38,691 bases of DNA from Streptomyces beihaiensis. GTDB taxonomy: Bacteria > Actinomycetota > Actinomycetes > Streptomycetales > Streptomycetaceae. The stretch covers positions 1 to 38,691 of the forward strand of contig NZ_JAPHNL010000281.1 in assembly GCF_026274175.1 (NCBI RefSeq). Reading direction: 5' to 3'. This document shows, in pieces, positions 28,238 to 36,364 of this stretch (positions within the stretch are counted from its first letter, which is position 1; every line of letters starts with the position of its first letter). A model generated the notes under the pieces. That model saw only the letters and a list, made by a program, of their open reading frames with translations, was not told the DNA's origin and ran no database searches. A program made the translations under genes and the position numbers.

Positions 28238-30283
28238 GTGAGCAGACTGTACGGGCGGGACGTCCTGCTCGACGACCTGGTGCCGCGCCTGGTGGGGCTC
28301 GACGCGAACGAGCCGAAACTGCTGCGGCAGGCGCACCCCGACGACCCTCCCGCCCTGCTGCTGACGGGGCCGCACGGCAGCGGACGCACCGCCGTCCTCG
28401 ACGCGCTCGCGCGCGCCTACCAGGCCCGTCTGCCGGTGGCCGAGGTGAACTGTGCGGACGGCGGCGACGCCACCGCGGCGATGGTCGCCAACACCTCGCC
28501 GGTCGTCGACATCCTCACCGACGCCGCCTGCGGGCTGTGCGCGCCGATCACCGGCCGCAAGCGGTTGCGGCTGCCGCGCCTGTGGACCGGACTGGCGGCC
28601 GTCTCCGCCTGGACCCGCGGCGACGCGCGCGAGCAGGGCGTCGCCCAGGCGCGCATGCAGCGCCTGCTCACCGAGTGCGGGCTTGCCGACGACGGCGACC
28701 CGCGGGCGGGCAGCTGGGCACAGGACGTGGGAGCGCTGGTCGCCCTCGGCGACCGCAGCGATCTCGCGCCGATCGCCGACGCCTGCGTACGGCTGTTCTC
28801 CGACCGGTATCTGCACCGACGCCAGGCCCGTGACGTGCAGTCCTTCTACGCGTCCCGGCTCGGGCCCGGACGCGACGCCGAGCCCCTGGCCGAGCTGTGC
28901 CGTGCCTTCCATCTCGGCGACGACCTGCGCGAGGAGTCCGAGGCGTCCCTCGCCGCGGCGCTCCTGGAGGACCTGCGCGCCCACTACAGTGGCTGGACCC
29001 ACTTCAACCAGACACCACGCCCGCTGCTGCTCCTCGACGACGTGCACAGCGGCCACGGCTCCCGCCTGTTCGGCCAGTTCCTCGCCCACCGTGCGCAGGG
29101 CGCCCGCGACCCGCTGGTCCTGGTGGCCGCGGCCCGCGGCGACGCCCGCCACCGAGCGGGACCCGACGCGGCCGTGCGCACCCTGGCGCAGCTGGCGGGC
29201 GGTGCGAGCGGCTGGAGGCGGCCGGAGACCGGGACGCCGTCGGCCGGGGTCGTCGCCCTGGAGCTGCCGCCGCTCGACCGGGGCGACATCGTGGCGATGC
29301 TGATGGCCGGCGATCCGCCCCCGCGGCCCGAACTGCCGCGTGCGGTACGCCGGTTCACGCAGGGGTCGCCGCTGGGATGCGGTCTGGTGCGGGACGCGGT
29401 GGCGGCCGACCCGCGCGCCGCCGACCTGCCGGGCCACGACGTGGGCACCCTGCGCCTGGCCGGGCAGCCGGTGACCCGGCGGATCGCGGCCCGCCTGGTC
29501 CCGGACGCGGAGCTGCGTCGGGGCCTGGTGCTGTTCTCGGTGGCGCAGGACGACGGCGCGGCCCACGCCCTGGCCGACACGTTCCTCACCTCGGACGCGC
29601 AGCAGGCGGCGGTGGCGGCCGCGCGCATCCACCTGCGGACCGAGCACGGCGCGGCGGCGGACCGGCCGTTCGTCGCCGACCCGTTCCTGCGCGCGGTCCT
29701 CGTCCACGAGCTGCGGCGCCGCTCGCCCGCGCCCACCGAGGACCCGCCGCAGACGTGGGACGCCGTCCACGCGACGCTGCGCGACCACCACGCGGGCGCG
29801 GGCGACCCGGTCGCCGCGCTGCACCACACGCTCGCGCTGGGCGACGCGGACGAGGCGGTGCGCGGCCTGACCGACCTGTTCGCCCCGCCGACCACCGCCG
29901 AGGAGTGGCTGCGCCACCTGTGGCACGTGGCGTCGGCGCCGCATCCGCCGCGCCCCGAGTGGGCCGAGGAGTGCCGCCGGATCGCCCGGGGCGCGCCCGG
30001 CACCGAGTCGGCCGGCGACTACGTACGGCGCTGCGTGCACCGCCTCACCCACGCGGTGTGGCTGGCGGCGGACCCGCTGACCGCTCCGGACGGGACGCTG
30101 TGCGGACGGATCAAGTGGGAGCTGGAGCAGCTGTCGGGCCGGCACGTCACGGGGGCGGGCACGCTGTTCGACGCGGCGCAGGAGTGGCACGACGAACTGC
30201 GCGAGCTGCGCACACCGCCGTCCGCGCTGCCCGCCCAGGACCGGGGCCCCGGCCCTGGAAGGAGCCACGGTGAGAGTCATTGA
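28238..30283 (+). CDS. Large P-loop ATPase with variant Walker A, second gene of the cassette
   Basis: A 681-residue cytosolic AAA/STAND-like NTPase. An opening YGRDVLLDDLVPRL element precedes the Walker A loop TGPHGSGRT, in which Arg50 replaces the invariant lysine. Walker B is LLLLDDVH (Asp267, Asp268), followed by a sensor-like VLVAAARGD strand. Between the two lies an unusually long insertion of about 200 residues. The C-terminal 300 residues are helical, with no recognisable domain. It may still bind nucleotide, but hydrolysis may be weak. GTG 28238 has GGAGG seven bases upstream. The 3' end overlaps the next gene by 14 bases, so expression is coupled. The opening resembles the YGR motif of ATPase conflict and signalling proteins; that analogy is inference. 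Confidence 0.82.
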   Translation: MSRLYGRDVLLDDLVPRLVGLDANEPKLLRQAHPDDPPALLLTGPHGSGRTAVLDALARAYQARLPVAEVNCADGGDATAAMVANTSPVVDILTDAACGLCAPITGRKRLRLPRLWTGLAAVSAWTRGDAREQGVAQARMQRLLTECGLADDGDPRAGSWAQDVGALVALGDRSDLAPIADACVRLFSDRYLHRRQARDVQSFYASRLGPGRDAEPLAELCRAFHLGDDLREESEASLAAALLEDLRAHYSGWTHFNQTPRPLLLLDDVHSGHGSRLFGQFLAHRAQGARDPLVLVAAARGDARHRAGPDAAVRTLAQLAGGASGWRRPETGTPSAGVVALELPPLDRGDIVAMLMAGDPPPRPELPRAVRRFTQGSPLGCGLVRDAVAADPRAADLPGHDVGTLRLAGQPVTRRIAARLVPDAELRRGLVLFSVAQDDGAAHALADTFLTSDAQQAAVAAARIHLRTEHGAAADRPFVADPFLRAVLVHELRRRSPAPTEDPPQTWDAVHATLRDHHAGAGDPVAALHHTLALGDADEAVRGLTDLFAPPTTAEEWLRHLWHVASAPHPPRPEWAEECRRIARGAPGTESAGDYVRRCVHRLTHAVWLAADPLTAPDGTLCGRIKWELEQLSGRHVTGAGTLFDAAQEWHDELRELRTPPSALPAQDRGPGPGRSHGESH

Positions 30284-31925
30284 CGTGTTGGTCCGCCCCG
30301 CGCTCTGGCTGGGCCGGACGGTGTTCGTGCGACCGTTCACGCGGCTGCGGGGCCGCCCGCCGGGGCCCGCGGAGAAGGGCCTGGCGGGCCTGGTGGCGCT
30401 GGCCCTGGTGATCACCGCGGCCGCCCTGACGGTGCCCGTGCTCACCAAGGGCGACTGCTCGCACGGTCTGGAGGAGCGGCAGGGCGAATGCGTCGGCCTG
30501 GTGGACGCCACCTACAGGACGCCGTCGTTCAAGCCGGGCGCGCACGGACCCGATCCCCGCTTCGCCCCTCTGGTCGCGCTCGTGGCGAAGGAGAACCAGC
30601 GGGTGCGGGACGCCTGGGAGCATCCCGGGGACGAGGACCGCCGCAAGCCGTACGTGAAGGTGGCGCTGCTGCTCCCGTTCAACCCGTCGGACTCCGGCGC
30701 GATGACCGCGGAGCTGATCCAGCACTCGCTCGCGGGCGCCTACGCGGCGCAGCGCGCCGCCAACACCGCTCAGACCGGTGTGAACTTCGAGATGCTGCTC
30801 GGCAACCTCGGCACGGACCTGTCGCTGTGGCGCCCGGCGGTCGACCGGGCGACGGCGATGACCGGCCCGCAGAAGCCGAAGGAGGGCGACGCCCCCCTGG
30901 TCGGCGTGATGGGCCTGCCCAACAGCGTGCAGGCCACCGAGGACGCGGCGCGGGCGCTGTCCGACGCGGGCGTCCCGGCGGTCAGCGGCGTCCTCAGCTC
31001 CACGGACATCGCGGCGGACACGCTGTTCAAGGTGGCGCCGAACAACCGCAACTCGGTGGACGCGCTGGAACGTTACCTGGCGAAGAACCCGGGGCGTGGC
31101 CACGGCTACCTGGTCTGGGACTCGCGGGCCAAGGACAAGTACGTGACCAACACCAAGAAGGAACTGCTGAAGACCTTCGGCAGGAAGTACCAGCTGGGCA
31201 TCCGGCAGAACTCGTACGTGGGCACCATGGGTCCCTACGAGGGGGCACCGCATGCCGTGGCGGCCGCGGCGGAGGGCATCTGCCGGACGGATTCGGACAC
31301 GGTGTTCCTGGCGGGCCGGGACTGGGACCTGCCGTACCTGGTGCAGGCCATCGCCAACGATCCCGAGTGCCGCAGCCGCACGACGAAGGACCCCATCCGG
31401 ATCCTGCGTGTGTCGACCGGGCTGACGTCCCGGCTCACCACGCCCGAGTCCCGGAGGCACATGGAGCAGGCCGGTGTCGTCACGCTCAACGCGGCGCCAA
31501 CCGACGGCCCTTCGTGGCGCGCGGGCCAGAACGCTCCCGGTCAGTTCGGCCCGTTCGCCGCCGTCATGGAGAAGGAGGCGGGGCTCAAGGGGGCCGCCCT
31601 GGACGACGGTTACGCGATCATGCACTACGACGCGTTCCGCGTGCTGAGCCAGGCCGTCGACGACGCGCGCAAGGAGCTCGCGGCCCGGCGGCTTCCGTCC
31701 GAGCAGGACGTCACGAACGTCATCAGGAACATGCGGATGCTCCCCGGCGACACCTGCCAGGGCTGTGTGCGGGGAGCGAGCGGCGACTTCGGCTACACGG
31801 CGGGCAACGGCAACTGGCCGGTCTGCAAGGCCGTCCCGGTCGTCGAGTTCCCCCGCCCCAAGGGCTACCGCCCGCCGAAGCCGTACCGCACGGACCAGGC
31901 GGCGAACGGTTCCTGTCCGGGGTGA
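30270..31925 (+). CDS. Membrane-anchored type I periplasmic-binding-fold receptor, third gene of the cassette
   Basis: A 551-residue protein. Residues 1-36 are basic and cytosolic, residues 37-58 form one transmembrane helix (LAGLVALALVITAAALTV), and the rest is predicted extracellular. The region of about residues 130-480 has the Leu/Ile/Val-binding type I fold (VKVALLLPFNPSDSGAM, then GVMGLPNSVQATEDAARAL and AVSGVLSSTDIAADTLFKV). Cysteines near the membrane (GDCSHG, GEC) and near the C-terminus (DTCQGC) may form disulfides. It lacks a lipobox and no ABC permease or ATPase gene is nearby, so it is unlikely to be a transporter component; a ligand sensor tethered to the membrane fits better. 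GTG 30270, after AAGGAG, lies inside the end of the ATPase gene, so the two are coupled. Confidence 0.82.
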   Translation: MRVIDVLVRPALWLGRTVFVRPFTRLRGRPPGPAEKGLAGLVALALVITAAALTVPVLTKGDCSHGLEERQGECVGLVDATYRTPSFKPGAHGPDPRFAPLVALVAKENQRVRDAWEHPGDEDRRKPYVKVALLLPFNPSDSGAMTAELIQHSLAGAYAAQRAANTAQTGVNFEMLLGNLGTDLSLWRPAVDRATAMTGPQKPKEGDAPLVGVMGLPNSVQATEDAARALSDAGVPAVSGVLSSTDIAADTLFKVAPNNRNSVDALERYLAKNPGRGHGYLVWDSRAKDKYVTNTKKELLKTFGRKYQLGIRQNSYVGTMGPYEGAPHAVAAAAEGICRTDSDTVFLAGRDWDLPYLVQAIANDPECRSRTTKDPIRILRVSTGLTSRLTTPESRRHMEQAGVVTLNAAPTDGPSWRAGQNAPGQFGPFAAVMEKEAGLKGAALDDGYAIMHYDAFRVLSQAVDDARKELAARRLPSEQDVTNVIRNMRMLPGDTCQGCVRGASGDFGYTAGNGNWPVCKAVPVVEFPRPKGYRPPKPYRTDQAANGSCPG

Positions 31926-31943
31926 CCGCCCTGCCCCTGGCGC

Positions 31944-32011
31944 GCCCGGCAGGACCACGGCCGGCCGGACGGCGGCCCGGCAGGACGAGCGGCCCGGCAG
32001 GACCGTGGTCC
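31944..32011. repeat. Three direct repeats plus a long inverted repeat in a convergent gap
   Basis: GCCCGGCAGGAC occurs three times, at 31944, 31975 and 31992. Overlapping these, GGACCACGG (31952-31960) pairs perfectly with CCGTGGTCC (32003-32011). The gap lies between the cassette's last stop and the stop of the convergent methyltransferase gene, so it may act as a bidirectional terminator. Confidence 0.6.
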
Positions 32012-32028
32012 GGCCGGGCGGCGGAGAC

Positions 32029-32700
32029 TCAGGGGCGGCGGCGCGCCAGGAGGATGACGCCCAGCTTGCTCTCCGCGGAGGTCAGCGTCCGGTGGCTCTC
32101 GACGTCGAAGCCCGCCGCGTCCAGCCACTCGCTCATCCGGCCGGGCCGCCGCTGATGGACGTGGACCCTCATCGGATGCCCCCCGTAGCCCGAACTCTTG
32201 AATCGGGACTCGTCGCCGACGTGAAAGCTCACGATCAGCGGCCCTCCCGGTCTGACGGTCCGGTGGAAGTGCGCAAGGACGGAGGGCATCTGCGCGTCGG
32301 GCACGTGGATCGTCGAGTACCAGGCGATCAGGCCGGTCAGCGAGGCGTCGTCCAGAGCGAGTCGCGTCATGGAGCCGAGCTCGAACCGCGCGCCGGGATG
32401 GTCACGGCGGGCCATCTCCAGCATCCCGGGCGACAGGTCGATGCCGAACACGTCGACGCCCAGTCGCCGCAGATGACCGGTGATCCTCCCGGTGCCGCAC
32501 CCCACGTCCGCCACCGGCCCCCCGCCCCGGGCGCGCACCAGGTCGGCGAAGTGCGCAAGGACCGTGCGCTCCTCGGGCGTCTCGTCCAGGAGGTGCCGTG
32601 TCAGATCCGCGTAGTCGGCGGCGACGGTGTCGTAGGAGGCCCGTGTGTCGGCGAGCCAGCCGTCGGAGTCGTCCGCCCCCGCGTTCGTTCCCCGCTCCAT
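32029..32700 (-). CDS. Class I SAM-dependent methyltransferase
   Basis: A 223-residue small-molecule methyltransferase of the Methyltransf_11/25 type. Motif I is VADVGCGTGRITGHL (about residues 62-76), the acidic end of strand beta-2 is GIDLSPGML, and the catalytic-face motif IVSFHVGDES follows. The C-terminal VHVHQRRPGRMSEWLDAAGF is typical of this actinobacterial subgroup. Substrate unknown. ATG 32700 is chosen because the recognisable text starts MERGTNAGADD; the frame is open 24 codons further up with no conserved sequence. It has no operon partner; the acetyltransferase remnant lies just beyond its start on the other strand. Confidence 0.88.
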   Translation of the reverse strand: MERGTNAGADDSDGWLADTRASYDTVAADYADLTRHLLDETPEERTVLAHFADLVRARGGGPVADVGCGTGRITGHLRRLGVDVFGIDLSPGMLEMARRDHPGARFELGSMTRLALDDASLTGLIAWYSTIHVPDAQMPSVLAHFHRTVRPGGPLIVSFHVGDESRFKSSGYGGHPMRVHVHQRRPGRMSEWLDAAGFDVESHRTLTSAESKLGVILLARRRP

Positions 32701-32777
32701 GTCGGGCAGCCTATCCGGCGTCCTCCGCGCACCGAGCCGCCTCGCCCAAGCTCGGGCCATGCCCACCCTCACGCCCC

Positions 32778-32912
32778 CTTGTGCGGGCCGCCGCGGCCGA
32801 GGCGAACACGGTGTCGCGGCGGGTGCTGGCGAAGGCCGGCTTCACCGCGTCCGGCCCGGCCGACCCCGCCGGCCTGGGCGGAGAACCGGGCACCTGGTAC
32901 GAACGCCCGCTC
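32778..32912 (+). pseudogene. Remnant of a GNAT acetyltransferase (C-terminal end)
   Basis: Reading this strand gives AAAEANTVSRRVLAKAGF followed by LGGEPGTWYERPL, which is the C-terminal acetyl-CoA-contacting helix and last strand of a GNAT N-acetyltransferase (the N-x-x-S-x-x-V-L-x-K-x-G-F pattern). Nothing upstream encodes the rest of the domain; about 45 codons remain, squeezed between the methyltransferase and msrB. It touches the end of msrB on the opposite strand. I read it as a decayed gene, not a functional small protein. Confidence 0.7.
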
Positions 32913-33318
32913 AGTCCCCGTCCGGCTCAAGGCGCAGCGACACCGAGTTGATGCAGTACCGCTGGTCCGTCGGCGTCGGATACCCCTCGCCCTCGAAGAC
33001 GTGACCGAGGTGCGAGCCGCACCTCGCGCAGCGCACCTCGGTGCGGACCATCCCGTGCGAGCGGTCCTCCAGGAGTTCCACGGCGGTGGAGTCCTTGGGG
33101 TCGTAGAAGCTGGGCCAGCCGCAGTGGGACTCGAACTTCTCCGTCGACGTGAAGAGTTCGGCGCCGCAGGCACGACAGGCGTAGACGCCCTTGGTCTTCG
33201 TGTCGGTGTACTCACCGGTGAAGGCGGGTTCGGTGCCGGCCTGGCGGAGCACCGCGTACTCGGCCGGGCTCAGCTCCTCGCGCCACTGCTCGTCCGGCTT
33301 CTCCACGTCGTACGCCAT
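32911..33318 (-). CDS. msrB: Peptide-methionine (R)-S-oxide reductase MsrB
   Basis: A 135-residue cytosolic repair enzyme that reduces methionine-R-sulfoxide in proteins. The structural zinc site is formed by two CxxC pairs (CRAC and CARC). The conserved SHCGWPSFYDP and GHVFEGEG elements are present, and the catalytic cysteine is Cys122 in RYCINSVSL. Length and motif order are complete. ATG 33318 follows the murC stop by only 16 bases on the same strand, so msrB is the second gene of a murC-msrB operon, an arrangement also known from S. coelicolor. Confidence 0.96.
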   Translation of the reverse strand: MAYDVEKPDEQWREELSPAEYAVLRQAGTEPAFTGEYTDTKTKGVYACRACGAELFTSTEKFESHCGWPSFYDPKDSTAVELLEDRSHGMVRTEVRCARCGSHLGHVFEGEGYPTPTDQRYCINSVSLRLEPDGD

Positions 33319-33334
33319 GGGGATCTTCTCCTTG

Positions 33335-34753
33335 TCAGCGCTTGGCCAGGTCGTCCAGGATGCGCGGGCCCAGTTCGGTGACGTCGCCCGCGCCCATGGT
33401 GAGAACGAGATCGCCGGGCTTGGCCATTCCCGCGAGCATCGACACGGCGGCCGCCTTGTCGGACTCGCCGTGCACGTCGGCCCCGGCCGCGCGGGCCGCG
33501 TCGACGATCAGGGCGCTGGTGATGCCGGGGATCGGGTCCTCGCGCGCCGGGTAGATGTCGAGGACGACCGAGGCGTCGGCCAGGGCGAGGGCGTCGCCCA
33601 TCTCCTTGCCGAGTTCCTGGGTGCGGGAGAAGAGGTGGGGCTGGAAGAGGACGAGCAGGCGGGCGTCACCGGCGGCGCCGCGCATCGCCTCCAGGTCGGC
33701 GGTCATCTCGGTGGGGTGGTGGGCGTAGGAGTCGATGACCTGGACCGAGGCGGCCTCGCCCTTGAGCTGGAGGCGGCGCTTGACGCCCGTGTACGACTTG
33801 ATGGCGCCGGCCAGGTCCGCGGCGGGGATGCCGAGCGCCGCGCCCGCGGCGAGCGCCGCCACGGCGTTGTGCGCGTAGTGGCGGCCGGGGACCGAGACGG
33901 TGAAGGTGAGCGGCGCGCCGTCGATGAGGACGGTGACCTCGCTGGTCAGGCCGCGGGGGGTGACGGCGGTGATACGGACGTCGGCGTCCTGCGACTCCCC
34001 GTACGTGACGATCGTGAGGCCCGATGCCTGGGCCGCCCCCGCGCGTACGCGGCGGGTCAGCTCCGCTGCGCCCGGGTGGTCCGCGGCGACGACCAGGGTG
34101 CCGCCCGGGACGATCTTCGAGGTGAACGTCTCGAAGGACTCGTAGATCTCGTCCATCGACGCGTAGTTGGCGTGGTGGTCGAGCTCGACGTTGAGGACGA
34201 TCGCGACTTCGGGCCGGTACTTGTGGAAGCTGCGGTCGGATTCGTCGGCCTCGGCGACGAAGATGCCGCCCTCGCCGTGCAGCGCGTTGGAGCCGGGGGC
34301 GTCCAGGTCGCCGCCGATGGCGTAGGAGGGGGACAGGCCCAGGGAGGTGAGGGACACCGCGAGCATCGACGTCGTGGTCGTCTTGCCGTGGGTGCCCGCC
34401 ACCGCGATCGGGCGCAGGCCGTCCATGAGGGAGGCCAGCGCGTCGGAGCGGTGGACGACCGGGATGCCGAGCTCCTTGGCGCGGGCCAGCTCCGGGTTGT
34501 CCTCGCGGATCGCCGAGGAGACCACGACGCAGCTCGTCTTGGGGCAGACGTGCGCGGCGTCGTGCCCGATGTGGACCGTGACGCCGAGCGCGCGCAGCGC
34601 CTCGGCCGTGGCGGAGTCACGGGCGTCGCTTCCGGCGACCCGGGCGCCGCGCTGGGCGAGGATCTTGGCGATGCCCGACATCCCGGCGCCGCCGATGCCG
34701 ATGAAGTGCGGTCGGTCCATGTCGGAGACGGACTGGGGCAGGCCGGGTGCCAT
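33335..34753 (-). CDS. murC: UDP-N-acetylmuramate-L-alanine ligase MurC
   Basis: A 472-residue Mur ligase that adds the first amino acid, L-alanine, to UDP-MurNAc in peptidoglycan precursor synthesis, in the cytosol. The N-terminal Rossmann-like domain carries FIGIGGAGMSGIA. The central ATPase domain has the P-loop GTHGKTTTT (Lys124), the E-x2-E segment VAEADESDRS, and NVELDHHANY. The C-terminal domain carries DSYAHHPTEM and the AGDVTELG terminus. ATG 34753 is preferred (GGGGAG about nine bases upstream); an ATG-equivalent at 34846 adds 31 unconserved residues. It lies outside a dcw cluster, as usual for streptomycetes, and is followed by msrB. Presumably essential. Confidence 0.97.
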   Translation of the reverse strand: MAPGLPQSVSDMDRPHFIGIGGAGMSGIAKILAQRGARVAGSDARDSATAEALRALGVTVHIGHDAAHVCPKTSCVVVSSAIREDNPELARAKELGIPVVHRSDALASLMDGLRPIAVAGTHGKTTTTSMLAVSLTSLGLSPSYAIGGDLDAPGSNALHGEGGIFVAEADESDRSFHKYRPEVAIVLNVELDHHANYASMDEIYESFETFTSKIVPGGTLVVAADHPGAAELTRRVRAGAAQASGLTIVTYGESQDADVRITAVTPRGLTSEVTVLIDGAPLTFTVSVPGRHYAHNAVAALAAGAALGIPAADLAGAIKSYTGVKRRLQLKGEAASVQVIDSYAHHPTEMTADLEAMRGAAGDARLLVLFQPHLFSRTQELGKEMGDALALADASVVLDIYPAREDPIPGITSALIVDAARAAGADVHGESDKAAAVSMLAGMAKPGDLVLTMGAGDVTELGPRILDDLAKR

Positions 34754-34868
34754 GCGCTTTTCTCCCCTGGGTTCTCGGGTGTGCGGCTCCGCGGACACGT
34801 CGAGCGCGGAACGGGTCAAGCCTATTGCCTCGGTCCGTGCCGCCACGCACCCCGCGCTGCGTCCGTGC

Positions 34869-35342
34869 TCACGCCTTGCTGTACGAGAACAGCTTCAGGA
34901 CCGGCACGCCGACCTTGTGGCGGGCGCGGGAGGCCCAGTCGCGGTGAAAGAACTCCTCGACGTAGTGCGGGTCGGTCAGGACGATCACCTCGTCCGCCCC
35001 GACCTCGTCGACGAGGGACTTGAGGGCGTTGAGCGGATGGTCCTCGACGAGCCGCCCCTCGGCGGCGCAGCCTGCCTGGTGGAGCGCGGCCAAGGAGACG
35101 TTGAGGGCCTGTTCGCCGGGTTGCGCGGCCTCGTCGCCCTCCGGGACCTCGCGCTCGCGGGCCGCCTCGTCCAGTTCGCCCATCGCGATGTCGTCGATGG
35201 CCCGCAGCAGGCGGTCCGCCTGGTCTCCGCGGGGCTGGAGCAGCACGTGGAAGGAGACTTCCTCGTCGCCGTGCAAGGTGGTGACGAACTCCACGTCGGC
35301 GGACGTCAGGGCCTTCTCGATCATCAATACGCTCGTGAACAC
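34869..35342 (-). CDS. Conserved actinobacterial protein, often mislabelled indole-3-glycerol phosphate synthase
   Basis: A 157-residue protein well conserved next to murC in streptomycetes (MFTSVLMIEKALTSADVEFV, then HVLLQPRG and a C-terminal ADEVIVLTDPHYVEEFFHRDWASRA, given here in parts: ADEVIVLTDPHYVEE, FFHRDWASRA). Databases often call it indole-3-glycerol phosphate synthase, but it is far shorter than TrpC (about 260 residues) and lacks the TrpC barrel signatures. The alternating strand and helix pattern with the terminal VGVPVLKLF strand suggests a small alpha/beta fold of the universal-stress-protein or HUP kind. Function unknown. It lies 115 bp upstream of murC on the same strand and may share its promoter region. 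ATG 35342. Confidence 0.85.
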   Translation of the reverse strand: MFTSVLMIEKALTSADVEFVTTLHGDEEVSFHVLLQPRGDQADRLLRAIDDIAMGELDEAAREREVPEGDEAAQPGEQALNVSLAALHQAGCAAEGRLVEDHPLNALKSLVDEVGADEVIVLTDPHYVEEFFHRDWASRARHKVGVPVLKLFSYSKA

Positions 35343-35475
35343 GACGGGCGCCCTTCTTCTCCTACCGTGGGCCGCCTTTCGGCGGCCTCCTGGGGACCTG
35401 CGGAAACCATCCTGCCCCGTGCCGCCACGGGGTCTGCGAGTTTTAGTGTGCCCAGCGGAAGCGAAACGGAACGGA

Positions 35476-36327
35476 TCATTCCGGGGTGTGTCGATTCCGA
35501 CGGTATCGGGTGAAGAGGAAACCGTCCTGCTCCAGGAGAGATGCCAGCTCGAAACGTTCCGGCATGGTCATCTTCGGACCTCCGGCGATGCGTTGCGCGT
35601 CGCCCGCGGTCAGCATCGGAGACACGGTCAGACAGAGCTCGTCGAGCACGTGTGCGGCCACGAACTGGCCGAGCAGCCGCGGCCCGCCCTCCGTCAGGAG
35701 CCGGGTGAGCCCCCGCTCGGCCAGGGCCCGCACCGCGAGCGCCACATCGACCCGGGCGCCGTCGCCCGCGACGAGGACCTCGGCGCCCGCCTCGCGCGCC
35801 GCGCTCACCCGGTCGGCGGGCGCCCAGGCACCGGTGATCACGTAGGTCGGGGCCAGTGGCTCGGTGAAGAGCGGGAGGCCGAAGTCGAGGTCGAGGCTCT
35901 GGCTGATCACGGCGATCGACGGGGCGGGGCCCTGCCCGGCCGCAGCCCGGCGCGCGGCGAACGCCTCACGGGCCCGGGCCGGGCGGTACCCCTCCTGACG
36001 CACGGTCTCGGCGCCGACGACGACCGCGTCGGCCAGGCCCCGCAGCGTGCCGAAGATCCGCATGTCGGCGGGGCAGGAGATGGGCTGGGAGCGGCCCTCG
36101 TGCTGGGCGGCGCCGTCGAGCGTGGCGACCATGTTGCCGCGCAGCCAGGGGGCCCCGGCCGCCTCGGGCGGGTAGGCGTAGGCGTCGGCCAGCGCGTCGA
36201 GTGACCACTCGCCGCCGTCCGGCTCCGTCACCTCGCCCCCCGGATCACTGCCCCGGCCGGCCGTCCGGGAGACCTCGTAGCCCTTGACAGCTGCTGTTTC
36301 GTACGTCACAGGGAACAGGCGTCGCAT
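35476..36327 (-). CDS. Pyrimidine reductase family protein (RibD C-terminal domain)
   Basis: A 283-residue protein of the dihydrofolate-reductase-like RibD-C superfamily. The recognisable core runs from APWLRGNMVATLDGAAQ to the end, with DMRIFGTLRGLADAVVVGAETVR and the C-terminal LTEGGPRLLGQFV motif. Stand-alone actinobacterial members reduce the ribosylamino-pyrimidine in riboflavin or deazaflavin synthesis or act on unknown substrates. No other rib gene is nearby, so this is probably a paralogue. ATG 36327 (MRRLFPVTYETA) is preferred; the frame is open much further up, antisense to zapE. Start divergent from zapE, 37 bp apart, so the two share a compact promoter region. Confidence 0.86.
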   Translation of the reverse strand: MRRLFPVTYETAAVKGYEVSRTAGRGSDPGGEVTEPDGGEWSLDALADAYAYPPEAAGAPWLRGNMVATLDGAAQHEGRSQPISCPADMRIFGTLRGLADAVVVGAETVRQEGYRPARAREAFAARRAAAGQGPAPSIAVISQSLDLDFGLPLFTEPLAPTYVITGAWAPADRVSAAREAGAEVLVAGDGARVDVALAVRALAERGLTRLLTEGGPRLLGQFVAAHVLDELCLTVSPMLTAGDAQRIAGGPKMTMPERFELASLLEQDGFLFTRYRRNRHTPE

Positions 36328-36364
36328 GACGTGCAGTGTGGCACGGAGGCTAAGGTGGGGAGTT

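Noticed and set aside
28121-30511. 796-residue antisense open frame opposite the cassette ATPase
   Set aside because: Shadow of the third-position G/C bias; the plus strand has a Shine-Dalgarno sequence, Walker motifs and operon spacing.
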